Source: Siphonodentalium dalli (taxonomy: Eukaryota; Mollusca; Scaphopoda; Gadilida; Siphonodentaliidae). Taken from it: DNA of 64,000 bases. Within the stretch, counting starts at the first letter, position 1, and every line of letters begins with the position of its first letter. This document shows positions 46,725 through 57,713 of the stretch, one piece after another. Below the pieces are notes generated by a model. The model was not told where the DNA came from and made no database searches. It saw only the letters and a program-made list of their open reading frames with translations. The DNA is taken from NCBI GenBank assembly GCA_032622095.1, contig CP136066.1, positions 225,806,961 through 225,870,960 on the forward strand, written 5' to 3'. Made by a program: the position numbers and the translations under genes.

Positions 46725-48400
46725 CTATGAAATCTTGTCAATTATGGGGCATTTTTCAATTTAAAACCTTTCTTGTGGGGCAAAAACAAATTATGGGTCA
46801 CTAGAAATGACCCGCAATTTTAACACCGCAAAATGTTTATATTTTGTCTTTTATAGGTCATTAGACCCCCCTTTTTTTCTTCACAATTCGGTTTTAGAAG
46901 CACGCATATATCGATTTTGGCCATCATGTCAATCAAGTGCGTAACTCCTCCTCCTGTTGCATATTTGTGAACCGGATGTAATTGTCGCCTTGTTGAAAAT
47001 GGCGGGTTTTTAAATTTGTGAAGAATTTTAACTTTGTTTTATGGTCTTAACTGGTTTTATGGTGCTTTAAAACAACTGTATATATTACCTGACAGTGTAT
47101 ACTTATAATTGTAAAAGTTGTGTGTGCCCGGAAACTGTGTTGCTATTCGAAAAGAGTGTTTAAATGTCCCGTACAACGAAAATAGGAAACACGACTGCGA
47201 CATATTGCGTAAACTAGAGTTTAAAAGCTTAAAGATCTTCATAACTACTCCAAGTACATCATCCAGCTGCAGTTCCATACTTCCAGGTTATGATACGCTC
47301 TACATACTTAGAGGTATAAAAGGCTGCTATTTATGAAAGAACAGAAGAGTACTTCACTCTGAAACTACAACACAGTTCCCAATTAATAAAAAAAATTGAA
47401 TTATGAATTTATGCATTGTTGTGGGAATCCCAGTCACATACAGTGATACACAGCAATGAAATGTCATTTAGGAGTTCCAGATCTCTCCATTGAATATACC
47501 GGTAGAGTGGGTATACTCACTAAAATTTGGAGCTCATGTTATGAGGTTGCTCAAACACTGGCGTAAAGAAGAAGTGGAAGTCCACTGTGCGGCGCCACCA
47601 GAACTCTTAGAAGTAAGAAGAACACGCGGGAAAGACATTTTGTGTTTTATCATCATCAGATCTGCTATAAATCGGAATACAAATGTGCTTTGGTGAGTTT
47701 GTTTTAATATATTATTATATAGACTGAATTGTTTTGCAGAAATCTTGTTTAAATAGGCCAAAACAAATTGAATGCGTGTTTCCCGTAATGAGCCCCAAAA
47801 AATGAGCCCCAAAAAAATAGGGCCCGGCGGTAGGCTTTTCATTTTATTTTATTTTGTATGGTCTTGTGTGGGCCATGCCTAACCACCATGATGATGAAAC
47901 ACCATACACTGACCTGTCACCCAGAGCAACCAATAAATTGGTGATAAAAGTGATATATTATTATTTATATAAAGGGGAAACAAAGAAAACAGATTTCTAT
48001 TATCTTTAAAATGCGGGTTTTTCCCCCACAGCAGTCGTGAATTATGCACATGTGAATCGACCCATGTGCGACAGCTATCGTTGAAAATAACTTGTTCCTG
48101 CGTTCGAATTTCGGTTTGAATCAACGTCGGAGAACATTCATGTTATAAATACACGTGCTTCCTGTCAGCGAAGAGGAACGATAACTCGTGATCTTCCGGT
48201 ATAGCGTCCTGTCGTAATTTGACTTTCCGTTTGAAGAGTGTCGATGTGACTTTGCGAAAAATATATAAATATATCATTTATAAATAAAATAAAGATATAC
48301 TTTATCTCGTGAGGCGATTCAGATAATATAGAACCATGCATACACAGTTTGGTTAACAGTGCGGTCAGTCGGTTTTACTTGCTATTTGGCATGGTGTAGT
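46725..48400. other. Intergenic, no gene recognised
   Basis: Frames of 67-102 codons occur (47118-47336, 47490-47696, minus 47534-47842), but none has a motif I can name. gagccccaaaaaa is duplicated near 47789-47818. Confidence 0.4.
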
Positions 48401-48548
48401 TGCCGCTGTGTACTTTCATTAAACTGAAAAAGGCGATACACACCAGAAATCTAACCACGGTGTACATGTCATTCAGCCGCGAGTGTAGTTGCCGTTCGGC
48501 CACAGTGAACTTGCTGTTCGGTCGCGGTGCTCAACTGCAGTTAAATAC

Positions 48549-48639
48549 TCTTGACACAGCGGCCGAACGGCAAATACACCGTGGTGCCTACAAACTCTTG
48601 ACACCGCGGTCGAACGGCAAATACACCGTGGTGCCAATG
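48549..48639 (+). repeat. 46-bp tandem duplication
   Basis: Copies start ctcttgacac(a/c)gcgg(c/t)c at 48549 and 48595 and share gaacggcaaatacaccgtgg. An inverted, shorter copy lies at 50793-50850. Further half-matches (gttgccgttcggcc, ctgttcggtcgcgg) lie just upstream at 48485-48530. Confidence 0.85.
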
Positions 48640-48659
48640 GACACTTGTTTTGTCCAGCT

Positions 48660-49049
48660 GGGTACATACATGGCATGTGAAATTGAATATTTTTTTATTT
48701 TTACATTTTTGTCAACTCCACAGCTGCCCAAACTTCCACAATTTGCGGTAGCCTGACCGTAGCCATCTTCCCCTTGTCTGCATAACAGATGGCTGATATG
48801 TGGTATAGCCTATAGGCCTGCACTCCCTGTTGTGTTGTCCAATAATTTTGTAACAGCTACCGGTAGGATCGCACGTGTTGCCAAGGCCACGCCACTTTTC
48901 CTGGTAAAAATCAAGCAGTGCTTGATTGCTACAATTTGGCTACGATATTGTGGACATGCGCATTGGATGCTCCACCTGCGATATTCCCCACTTATTATTT
49001 TAATTGCAGCACTAAGATGAGAATCCCTGGAAAGTCGCGGGAACATTGC
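48660..49049. other. Intergenic, no gene recognised
   Basis: No supported feature. Confidence 0.4.
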
Positions 49050-49232
49050 AGGCCTCCAAATTTGAGTAACCCATTTATTGTTCCCATGGTTTTATGCCCA
49101 GGTATTATAATTTGTTCCCCTGAAAATGACAGTGGCAACCCATAGGTTACGTAACAGGTTTAATACCTATTTTTGTTTTCACAATATATTAATATTGCAT
49201 ATAATAAATAATATTGTGAAATTTGGAGGCCT
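49050..49232. mobile_element. Small TIR element (AGGCCTCCAAATTT)
   Basis: Ends aggcctccaaattt (49050) and aaatttggaggcct (49219). An inner hairpin ttcacaatat / atattgtgaa (49178-49219) abuts the right end. It is short and non-coding; a MITE is likely. Confidence 0.6.
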
Positions 49233-49963
49233 AATTATGGATAGTCTCGTTTGAGTCGATTGTATTAAATAAACATCTCGTACTGTGTCTTCTTTTAGTT
49301 AGTAGAATTCAATTCATATAAAATAACTTGCTAAATTGATGTATAAAGCCATAAATATATAACTTCAAGTCATACCGGTATAAACATCGATTCAAATATA
49401 ATTACCAGAGGTTTTATGTGTGCCGGGTATGTCTGTAAAATAAGAACATCAAAATGTTGACACAAATCACGCTTTTGATGTAAACATAGCCACGCCTCAT
49501 CAGTGGAATACCTGTGTGATACAACTTTCCCGTGGAAAATCCTACCTATATGCATGACGTGACCAAAAAATCCACAAGCTATTTTTGTGTTCACGGGGCC
49601 GGTGCTCATGCATAATAATGCCCACGACATTGAACAGATAATGATTTTTGTCTTCGGGTCGACTTCTTTGAAACAAACTATATAAATGTATTGCATTTTC
49701 CCCGGTTATTAAAAATAATGCAAGATAGTCAATTTATTGTTCACTTACATATTCGGAATGAGGTACCGGTAATAGTGTCACATACGATGGGATCGTTTAT
49801 ATCAAAAATGTTTGGTGCCGGGTATGTGCAACTAACCTTTAAGACAAAACTGATGTCAGATTAAAAGGACAAGCAAAAAAAGACCTCGACCTGAACACAA
49901 TGGGAAGAACATCTGTATATAAAGAAGCATGAATTTGCGGTTCACTACGACTGGTCCAGTGTT
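49233..49963. other. Intergenic, no gene recognised
   Basis: A 108-codon minus-strand frame (49370-49696) shows no recognisable family. Confidence 0.4.
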
Positions 49964-50153
49964 ACAGTACTAGTAATGCCCAAAGTAATTGACCACTTAA
50001 CCATAGCAGAATTATGGGTAATTTGTCAGGATTTAGTCGGAAATATGGCTTGTTGCCATTCATTGGAAAGCTCTCATATTTCCGACTAAATCCTGAAAAA
50101 TTACCCATAATTCTGATGTGGTTAAGTGGCCAATTACTTTGGGCATTACTGTA
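49964..50153. mobile_element. Foldback MITE (acagta...taatgccc ends), copy 1
   Basis: ccaaagtaattgaccactta and tgtcaggatttagtcggaaa on the left face their complements on the right. The loop carries ggcttgttgccattcattgg. It is related to 52774-52985 but has a shorter right arm. Confidence 0.85.
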
Positions 50154-50341
50154 TTGGTACCGTAAGTTAGTGATGACAAGTTCATCACATATGTTTCAAA
50201 ATATCAAGATTGATATAAGATAATCGTCTAGTATGGTTAAGTGGTCAATTACTTTCGGCATTACTGTATTGGTAAGTTAGTGATGACAATTTCAATGCAT
50301 ATGTTTCAAAATATCAAGATTAATATAAGATAATCGTCTAG
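50119..50341 (+). repeat. 115-bp tandem duplication including a MITE end
   Basis: tggttaagtgg(c/t)caattact starts at 50119 and 50234. Each copy ends with atataagataatcgtctag. The duplicated piece includes the MITE's right end, so it happened after insertion. Confidence 0.9.
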
Positions 50342-50792
50342 AGACGCCGCTAAAAGCTGGTCACCGATGCGTATACATCCTGGCTATTAGACGGACAACG
50401 GCTCAAATGTTTCGAAAGATTGTCATATCTCAAAAACAACTAATATGGAACTTGGAACGTGCCTTATAAAAGGCACCGATAATCACAAATCCACCAGAGA
50501 AATTGTCGCATCGATCGGATGGATCCTTCATATAACTTAAAGAACCAGGGCTTATATTTCTGCGAGAATCCAAATCTACATGTATTCTTGCAAATTACTC
50601 TGGATTCTCGTGAAAAGTACATGTACATGTATATACAGTGTATGGATTCTCGCAAAATCAGATGAAATATATGCCCTGAGAACACACAAAATCATGTCAT
50701 TCATATAGGCCTATGTAAAGTATGCATGCATGACCCAAACCTATTAACCCTGCATACCCCAGTACAAGTACAGGTCATGATTTTGTACCCCT
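50342..50792. other. Intergenic with a triplicated short inverted motif
   Basis: gcgagaatcca (50561) and tggattctcg (50603, 50643) form small hairpins. Nothing else recognised. Confidence 0.4.
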
Positions 50793-50850
50793 CTGGACAA
50801 AACAAGTTTCAATTGGCACCGCGGTGCATTTGCCGTTCGGTCGCGTTGTC
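50793..50850 (-). repeat. Inverted copy of the 48.6-kb repeat
   Basis: ctggacaaaacaag, ttggcaccgcggtgcatttg and ccgttcggtcgcg are the complement of 48595-48655 with several changes. Confidence 0.8.
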
Positions 50851-51784
50851 AATATTAAAAATATCAATGAAATTTAATATATTAATAGTTAGAGATTCAA
50901 ACCCCCTTGCCCTTGGATCCCCTGTACTACTAGTAGTATATCATGTCATGAATTTATTCAAAATCTGACAACTTGTTAATGTTTTGACATACAGTTTTCT
51001 GATGGGGAATTTTTACCGGAATAACATTAAACAGACAATGCAGGGCATGAATTTCTTTGTTAATACTTGTTCCTACATGTAAATCCATTTGATAAAATGA
51101 GAAATTGGCTCATCTCAATCATGCAATCACAAGCTGGGACCTTAACCTACAGTTAAATACATTGTTATACCTACAGTTAAATACATTTTTAAGGAATAGG
51201 TATTTTATATTTATACTTATAAATATATCACCTGCATTATTATTTTCATCGCTATGGGCATAGCCACAGTAGAGATTCTGACACAAACTAGATCCCCTGG
51301 AAATAATTATAATAATCACCGCATTACGCTTTCTTATATGGAAATCTCGATTGACGCTGAACAGAAATTTAATTAACAGTGGCCTAAACATAAGATATAA
51401 CAACCCACTGTGGATTTCTACATGTATATATGGAAACTGAAAGTGAAACACGTCTGCTCGGTGCGCCTTTCTCGGAATTGTTCACATTATATTTATCAAG
51501 TGGTTTGACAGTTTTCACTTTCTGGTTGACACAATTCTAGCACTTTCATCCGATGATCCGAAACAAAAATGCTTTCATACTGTGCATTAAATTGTCTTCT
51601 GTTATTTGTATACACAACTGGTGACTCAATACAAGGAAGTAAATGAGAAAACATCAGAAAGCTTCTTATTGGAAAACCAGTGCGCGTATGAACTATTTAA
51701 GTATCGGTACCGTATTATTATGCAGGAGTCTCAATTTACTCTCTGCTTCCTGGCGTGCCTATACAATTTTCAAACTTTCTTGGA
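50851..51784. other. Intergenic, no gene recognised
   Basis: A 24-bp imperfect duplication (acctacagttaaatacattg) lies at 51145-51190. Otherwise nothing supported. Confidence 0.4.
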
Positions 51785-51804
51785 CCCCCCCCCCCCCCCC
51801 CCCC
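51785..51804 (+). repeat. Poly-C tract
   Basis: A 20-base C run. Overlapping frames with proline runs are artefacts. Confidence 0.95.
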
Positions 51805-51952
51805 ATCACCGGGCATTTCATCTTAACAAATACATATACATGTACATGTATAGGGCTGAAACGGTTAACCAGTTACCATGGCCGTGACCGGTCATGGAAA
51901 TTGCATGACCCGTTAACCTTAAACAGACAATGCAGCATTTAAATAAGAAATG

Positions 51953-52092
51953 AACGGCGGTTTCAATGTAGTCATGGGATTTTGACCGCGAGAAAAAATC
52001 AGCAAATTGCATGAACCCCCTTTGGGGTTCATGGGGAGTTTGCTGAATTTTTATCACGGTCAAAACCCATAACCACGTTGAATCCGCAGTTT
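51953..52092. mobile_element. Hairpin MITE (ttttgaccg / cggtcaaaa)
   Basis: gtcatgggattttgaccgcg and aaatcagcaaattgcatgaa on the left face gggttcatggggagtttgct and cacggtcaaaacccataacc on the right, with about 12% mismatch by eye. The loop is only a few bases around ctttgg. Confidence 0.8.
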
Positions 52093-52094
52093 AT

Positions 52095-52610
52095 TATACC
52101 CCCACTTTCGAAGAAAATTGGGGGTATACTGGATTGACTCCATCTGTCCGTCCGTCACGTTTTCTCCCTCCGTGTGTCCGTCCGTCCGACCTCATAACTC
52201 GAACAACTATGAACCGATTTCAATATTTTGTTGTATGCAATCTCCCCAGGACGGTCTCTCCGCATAATGCTAATTGCGGTTCAGTCCGACTTTTTTTTTC
52301 AAGTTATGCCTCATTTTCGACTTATTTTGACTTAGAAAATTCTGTCCAACTTAATAACTTTAACAAATATGAAACGATTTCAATAATTTTTGGTATACAT
52401 GCTTCTCACAATACCCTCTCTACATGATGCGGCTAGGTATTGGCTCAGACCGTTTTTCGAAATATTACGTTTCATTTTCGACTTATTTTGACTTAGAAAA
52501 TTCTGTCTGACTTAATAACTTTAAATTTGTCTTTAAAGTTAAAAATCTTTTTTGTTGGGTTTACAGATAATGCGGGTTGAATTTGCCACGGTGGGGGTAT
52601 GCTAGCACTC
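52095..52610 (+). mobile_element. 'tataccccc...gggggtat' repeat element
   Basis: It begins tatacccccactttcgaaga followed by ttgggggtatac, then a run of gtccgtccgtc. It closes at ggtgggggtatgctagcac. Inside, a ~165-bp unit (from cataactcgaacaactatga to cttagaaaattctgtc) is repeated in tandem (52190-52355, 52350-52515). This layout is common in repeats of marine invertebrate genomes. It is non-coding. Confidence 0.65.
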
Positions 52611-52773
52611 GAGTGCACTCATCTTGTTATTTATTTTTATATACTTAAAATTCAATATCGACTAGGATTGTCTGTCTTTCCCACTATGTCAATGTAGGCA
52701 TACCGGTATATGGCTGTGGTTAACAGGTCTCAGTTAATTCAAGTGGTTAACCTGTCATGGAAATCCCATGCGA

Positions 52774-52985
52774 ACAGTAATGCCCTAATTAATCGACTCC
52801 ATAATCACAGCAGAATTATGGGTAACTTTTCAGGATTTAGTTGGAGATATGGCTTGCTGCCATTCATTGGAAAGCTCTCACCGAGAGCTTTCCGATGAAT
52901 GGCAACAAGCCATATTTCCTAGTAAATCCTGAAAAGTTACCATAATTCTTGTGGTTATGGAGTCGATTAATTGGGGCATTACTGT
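52774..52985. mobile_element. Foldback MITE, copy 2 (nearly complete palindrome)
   Basis: Ends acagtaatgccc and gggcattactgt, then attaatcgactccataa / ttatggagtcgattaat and so on to the centre near 52880, where gaaagctctcac meets gagagctttcc. A fragment of the same core (ggcttgttgccattcatcgg) lies at 59411. Confidence 0.9.
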
Positions 52986-53171
52986 AGGACTAGGCCCTAA
53001 CCATTTCAGCCCTACACATACATCTTTTTCTTTTCACTTGTTGCCACATAAATTGTAATTGCATTCATGTCTTCGGATGTCGTATTCTCACATATTACTA
53101 GTATTAAATAGCTGGTATTATGGGCCTACCTCGAATTGATTCACCACTACCATTCCATATAGTAATAATAG

Positions 53172-53626
53172 TCTATTTTGGGAATGGGTCCGGGTCCCTT
53201 CGAATTGGGAAAAATGTGTCTTTTACAGACCAAAATTGGGAATTTTCCATGTTTTAGAAAAAGCCATGGACACCAAACTTCGACAAGTATTTACTGTACA
53301 TGTGTTTTATATAAATCAGCAATTTATTTAGAGTTATCATCCCTCTTTCATAAATGCGCTGACTGGTAGAGGGGAGGTAATTCGCATGTTAAGCTAATAC
53401 ATGTAGTTAGGTCGCCGCGTGTACATTATACGATGCGGGCTCCCGCTGATTTACTACGGGTTTTCAGCTGTTTATCGATCGGCTGAGTGTACAAAACATC
53501 GGAAAAAATTGATAATTATTCAATAAGCCCAATGGTATTATATACCTGCCTGCAATTGGGAATTTGGTGGTTGAAAATTGGGAATAAAGGTGCCTTTTCA
53601 CATTGGGAATGGGGCCGAATACCGGA
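53172..53626 (-). mobile_element. Possible hAT-like remnant
   Basis: Many tgggaat / ttggga motifs. Read on the minus strand, the right end is CAGGGTCCGGTATTCGGCCC, and CAGGG is a usual hAT terminus. The left end (gggaatgggtccgggtccct) is only loosely complementary. No transposase is visible. Confidence 0.35.
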
Positions 53627-53800
53627 CCCTGAGGACACCTAAAAAAATCCCTGATAGTAGTATGTATATCATGTTACATGTTCGGGGTTGTGGTGCATTT
53701 AACACACTGTATACTTACCATACATGTATATCTGGTTCTATTTTATGGTACTAGTACTAAGAATACAAACCTTCTGTTGCATGAGATTATCTAAATTGTA

Positions 53801-53937
53801 CCCTCAGACTATCACCCCATGCCATCACTATTATTAGGCACCATCACTATTATTGTTTTTGAGGTAAAATACATGTACCACCTACTACTACTATTATCAC
53901 TATTATCCGGCCATCACTATTATTAGGCGCATAAGAG
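53801..53937. mobile_element. TA-flanked 'catcactattattagg' MITE, copy 1
   Basis: It repeats ccatcactattattaggc three times, ends ggcgcataagag and is flanked by ta (53799-53800, 53938-53939). It is related to 61429-61603. The next bases (tagcagtaggatctgtccc) belong to the surrounding module. Confidence 0.6.
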
Positions 53938-54475
53938 TATAGCAGTAGGATCTGTCCCTCTGCGCATTTTTCTCCAAGACACCTCAGTGGATCGATTTAA
54001 CTAAATTTGGTGTGATGACTCTGGTTACCCTGGCAGAGGTTTTACCGGTAGTTTTTGTTTAATTAGATTTAAAAAATGTTGTTTTTTTTTAAATCAAACT
54101 GTTGAAATGATCAAAAACGGACGACAGACCCAACTACATGTACATAATATGGGCCTTGGTCAAAATTAGTATTTTTGAGCAAAGACTATTATCCCACAGC
54201 CGGTTAAAAGTTGTGTGGTATATACAATTTATGTAACATGTTTCCGTCGTGGTAGACAATAAAAAGCGTTTTTTGTTTTAATCAAACTGTTTAAATGAAC
54301 AAAAACGGACGACAGATCGAACTATGGCCCTTGGTCAAAATTAAGTATTTTTTGTGCAAAGACTACCGGTATTACCCACAGCTGGTTAAAAATTTTGTGG
54401 TATATATATATAATTTATGTAACATGTTTTCGTCTCGGTAGACAATAAAAAGCGTCTTTTCATTTTTAGCTCAAC
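53938..54475 (+). repeat. Forward module block (aggatctgtcc ... tagacaataaaaagcg)
   Basis: One full and one partial module: gcatttttctccaaga, tttggtgtgatgac, accctggcagaggt, caaactgttgaaatga, ggacgacagaccc, then cccacagccggttaaaagtt and atttatgtaacatgtttccg. The second part repeats at 54275-54475. Confidence 0.75.
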
Positions 54476-55820
54476 TTACATGTACTTTGTAAGTTTGAGC
54501 TACCGGTATTGCCATGGGTTGGCGTCCGTCGTCCGTGTGTGCGTATTTCTGTCAACAATTCCTTTGGCGCGGGCTACATGTCGTACATGTACATTTATGT
54601 TTGGTCTGATCTTTATGAAATTTGTCATGAATGTTGACATTGAGCTGTAGATGGGAACGAGTTATTTTGGGTCATTCGGCCAAAAAACATGGCTGCCGGC
54701 GGCCATCTTGAATTAAAAAATTAAATCCATTGACGCGGGCTACATGCCGTACTGTTCATGTGATCATCATAAAATTTGTCATGAATGTTGACATTTACAT
54801 ATTGATGGGAACAATTCATTTTTTGGGGTCAATCAGCCAAAATACATGGCCGCCAGCAGCAATCTTGGATTTTACTCTTTACATTACTAAATACTATGGC
54901 ACAGGCTACATGTCGTACCTTTGGTCAGTTCATTATGAGATTTGTCATGGCTATTGACATGTACATGTAGATGGGAACGAGTCATTTTGGGGTCAATCGG
55001 CAAAACGTCGTACTGGGGTACAGTACTGCTCATCTGATCATCATGAAATTTGTCATGGATGTTAATATACCGGTAGATGGGAACGAGTCATTTTTGGGTT
55101 CGGCCAAAAAACATGGCCGCCATCAGCCATCTTGGATTTTACTCTTTGCATGACTAAATCCTTTGGCATGGGCTACAGGTCCTACCTTTGGTCGAATCAT
55201 TATGTAATTTGGCACGGCTGTTGACATTGATATTTAGATGGGAAATGAATCATTTTGGGGTCATTCGGCAAAAAAACATTGCTGCCAGCAGCCAGTCATT
55301 TTGGGGTCGTTCGGCCAAAAAACATGACTGCCAGCAGCCATCTTTGTTTTTACTCTTTGTATCACTAAATCCTTTGTTCGGATCATTATGAAATTTGTCA
55401 CGACTGTTTACATGTAGATGGGAAATGAGTCATTTTTGGGTCATTCGGCAAAAAAACATTGCCGCCAGTAGCCATCTTGGATTTTACTCTTTACATGACT
55501 AAATCTTTTAGCACGGGCTACAAGTTGTATCTTTGGTCTGATCATCATGAAATTGTCATGGATGTTAACAATGACATGTAGATAGGAACAAGTCATTTTG
55601 GGGTCATTCGGCCCAAAAACATGGCCGCCAGCAGCCATCTTGGATTTACTCTTTACATGACTAAATCCTTTGACACAGGCTACCGGTCGTATCTTTTGTC
55701 AGATAATCATGTTAACAATGACGTAAATGAGAACTAGTCTTGTGGGTCATTCGGCAGAAAACATGGCTGTTAGTGCAACCCAGTGGCCATCTTGGATTCT
55801 ACTCATTGCATACATGTAAC
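54476..55820 (+). repeat. ~180-bp tandem array of the 'catggcYgcc' module
   Basis: It opens with a short hairpin (agctcaacttac ... gtaagtttgagct, 54469-54501). Then about six to seven copies follow of gggctacatgtcgtacctt, atgaaatttgtcatg, gatgggaacgagtcatttt, aaaaacatggccgccagcag and ccatcttggattttactctt. Two copies are internally truncated (about 55010 and 55290). Copies differ by 10-20% by eye. It is non-coding. Confidence 0.85.
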
Positions 55821-56037
55821 TAGGCAGGGCTGGCGATCTAGAAAATTAAGGAGGGCTATTAATAGCCCTCCTCAACTTTTACAGTTATGATTTATTTTAT
55901 CTGAGTTACTACTGTCCTTAGTTTGTCTATTTTGATGTTTTGACTATTATCCATCAGCTGGTTAAAAGTTGTGGGGTATATATACATGTAATTTATGTAA
56001 CATGTTTTCAATTGACAAAGAGCATTCTCAATTTATA

Positions 56038-56145
56038 TGATGAACCTGATCTATTTCGAGATTCCATGGGTGATTTTGTATGTGGTATTGTGACATTTAA
56101 ATATAAAGAGTGTCCATTCTTCCGTCTCCCAAAAGCGGTAGACAA
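56038..56145 (+). repeat. 105-bp repeat with open frame, copy 1
   Basis: tgaacctgatctatttcgag, attttgtatgtggtattgtg and acatttaaatataaagag recur at 62248-62340. Both copies stay open in one frame (EPDLFRD...GDFVCGIVTFK), but nearly all differences change the amino acid, which argues against selection. Confidence 0.7.
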
Positions 56146-57693
56146 TAAAGAGCGATCTAAATTATGAACTGTCTTTTTGGAGGTACATGTACAATGTACC
56201 TAATAATTGTGAACTGTACATGTATGTGGCATGTTGGCATTCGAATATATGAATAATTGAGAATTTGGAAATAATTTACAAAGAACAACAAATGAAACAC
56301 CTGATAGATACCGGTAGTTCCGCCCAGTGTTTTTATAACGTGTGGGAGCTTCTTATGACAAAGTTTTATATATCCAACTGGAAAAACCTACCGGCATAAT
56401 ACATTGTACCGGTATTATGGTATATATACCCCACATCTTGTTAAAAGTTGTGGGGTGATACATGTATCTAATAGTAATGTATCTTGTTTTAAACTAACAA
56501 TACATGTAGGTCTTTAAATTTTGTTAACAATGTTCTGAAATATGTACATGTATACCGGTATGTCTTAAAAAGTTAATGATAAAAAAGTATACAGCTACAC
56601 AAAATAATATAAATAAATGATCCCATAGTGGATTCAAAATTATGGTGCTTCTGTAAAATTTGTTCTTGACGCAACCGAGGAGTACTATATTTGTCCAATG
56701 ATCTTCGTAACAGTTAATATGGGCTTTCCAAAATATAATTGCTCACACATTAAAGTTTGGATACAGTGTCATTGACATTTTCATTCAATTTAGGTTCTTG
56801 GAGAATTGACATAGTTCCTCCATTTACGACTAGTAAAGACATGGCATGACCCTATTGGTATTAAACTTCGACTTCCATAAAGATACTATTGAATATCGCA
56901 ATGATTATAAACATGGTGTTATAACTATATGTACATGTGTAATTTTAAAGTTTTTGGTTGAGTTGGGTAACAGCTACCGGTATGGCCCTTTGGTGAAAAT
57001 TAAGGATTTTTGAGCAAAAACTATTATATATACCCCACAGCTGGTTCAATTTGGTAACAAATAATAATTTAATTGGTCAAGAATATAAACTGGAACAAAT
57101 TCAATTCACTGCTTCTTAAATTATAGGATAATAGGGGAAAATCTGTGGAATTTTCCCCACTATTTACTGAGAGGCAAGAATTTGTTCAGCCTCAAACTAG
57201 ACTTAAGTCCATTATACATGTATGTAATGAAATTACAGTAATTTCCCTGTACAATGAAGAAAATCACAGGACATGAGAATGAATTTGAAATTTTGGGGGT
57301 CGTGTCCAGTTCTGCATGGAATTGTCCTTAGTGATTTTAAAGTTTTTGATTGAGTTGGGTAACAGCTACATGTACATGTACATGTATATGTACCGGTATA
57401 GCCCTTTGGTGAAAAATAAGGATTGTTTTTAGCAAAAACTATTATATATACCCCACAGCTGGTTCAAAGTTGTGGGATATATATAATTTATGTAACATGC
57501 ACAGAGTAAATTTTGTCAATCTTGTATTAAATATATATACCCCACAATTGGTTACAAATTATAAGCCATTTTATAGCAGTATGATCCGTCCCTTTGTCCG
57601 TGTGTCTGCGCATTTTTCTCCAAGAAACCTGGACTGATTGAACTAAATTTGGTGTGATGATTTGGGTCACCCTGGCGGAGGTTATAACAACAG

Positions 57694-57713
57694 TTTTTTT
57701 TTTTTTTTTTTTT
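57694..57713 (+). repeat. Poly-T tract
   Basis: About 20 T residues inside a module; low complexity. Confidence 0.95.

Noticed and set aside
49370-49696. 108-codon minus-strand frame
   Set aside because: No family features; the length is within chance for this composition.
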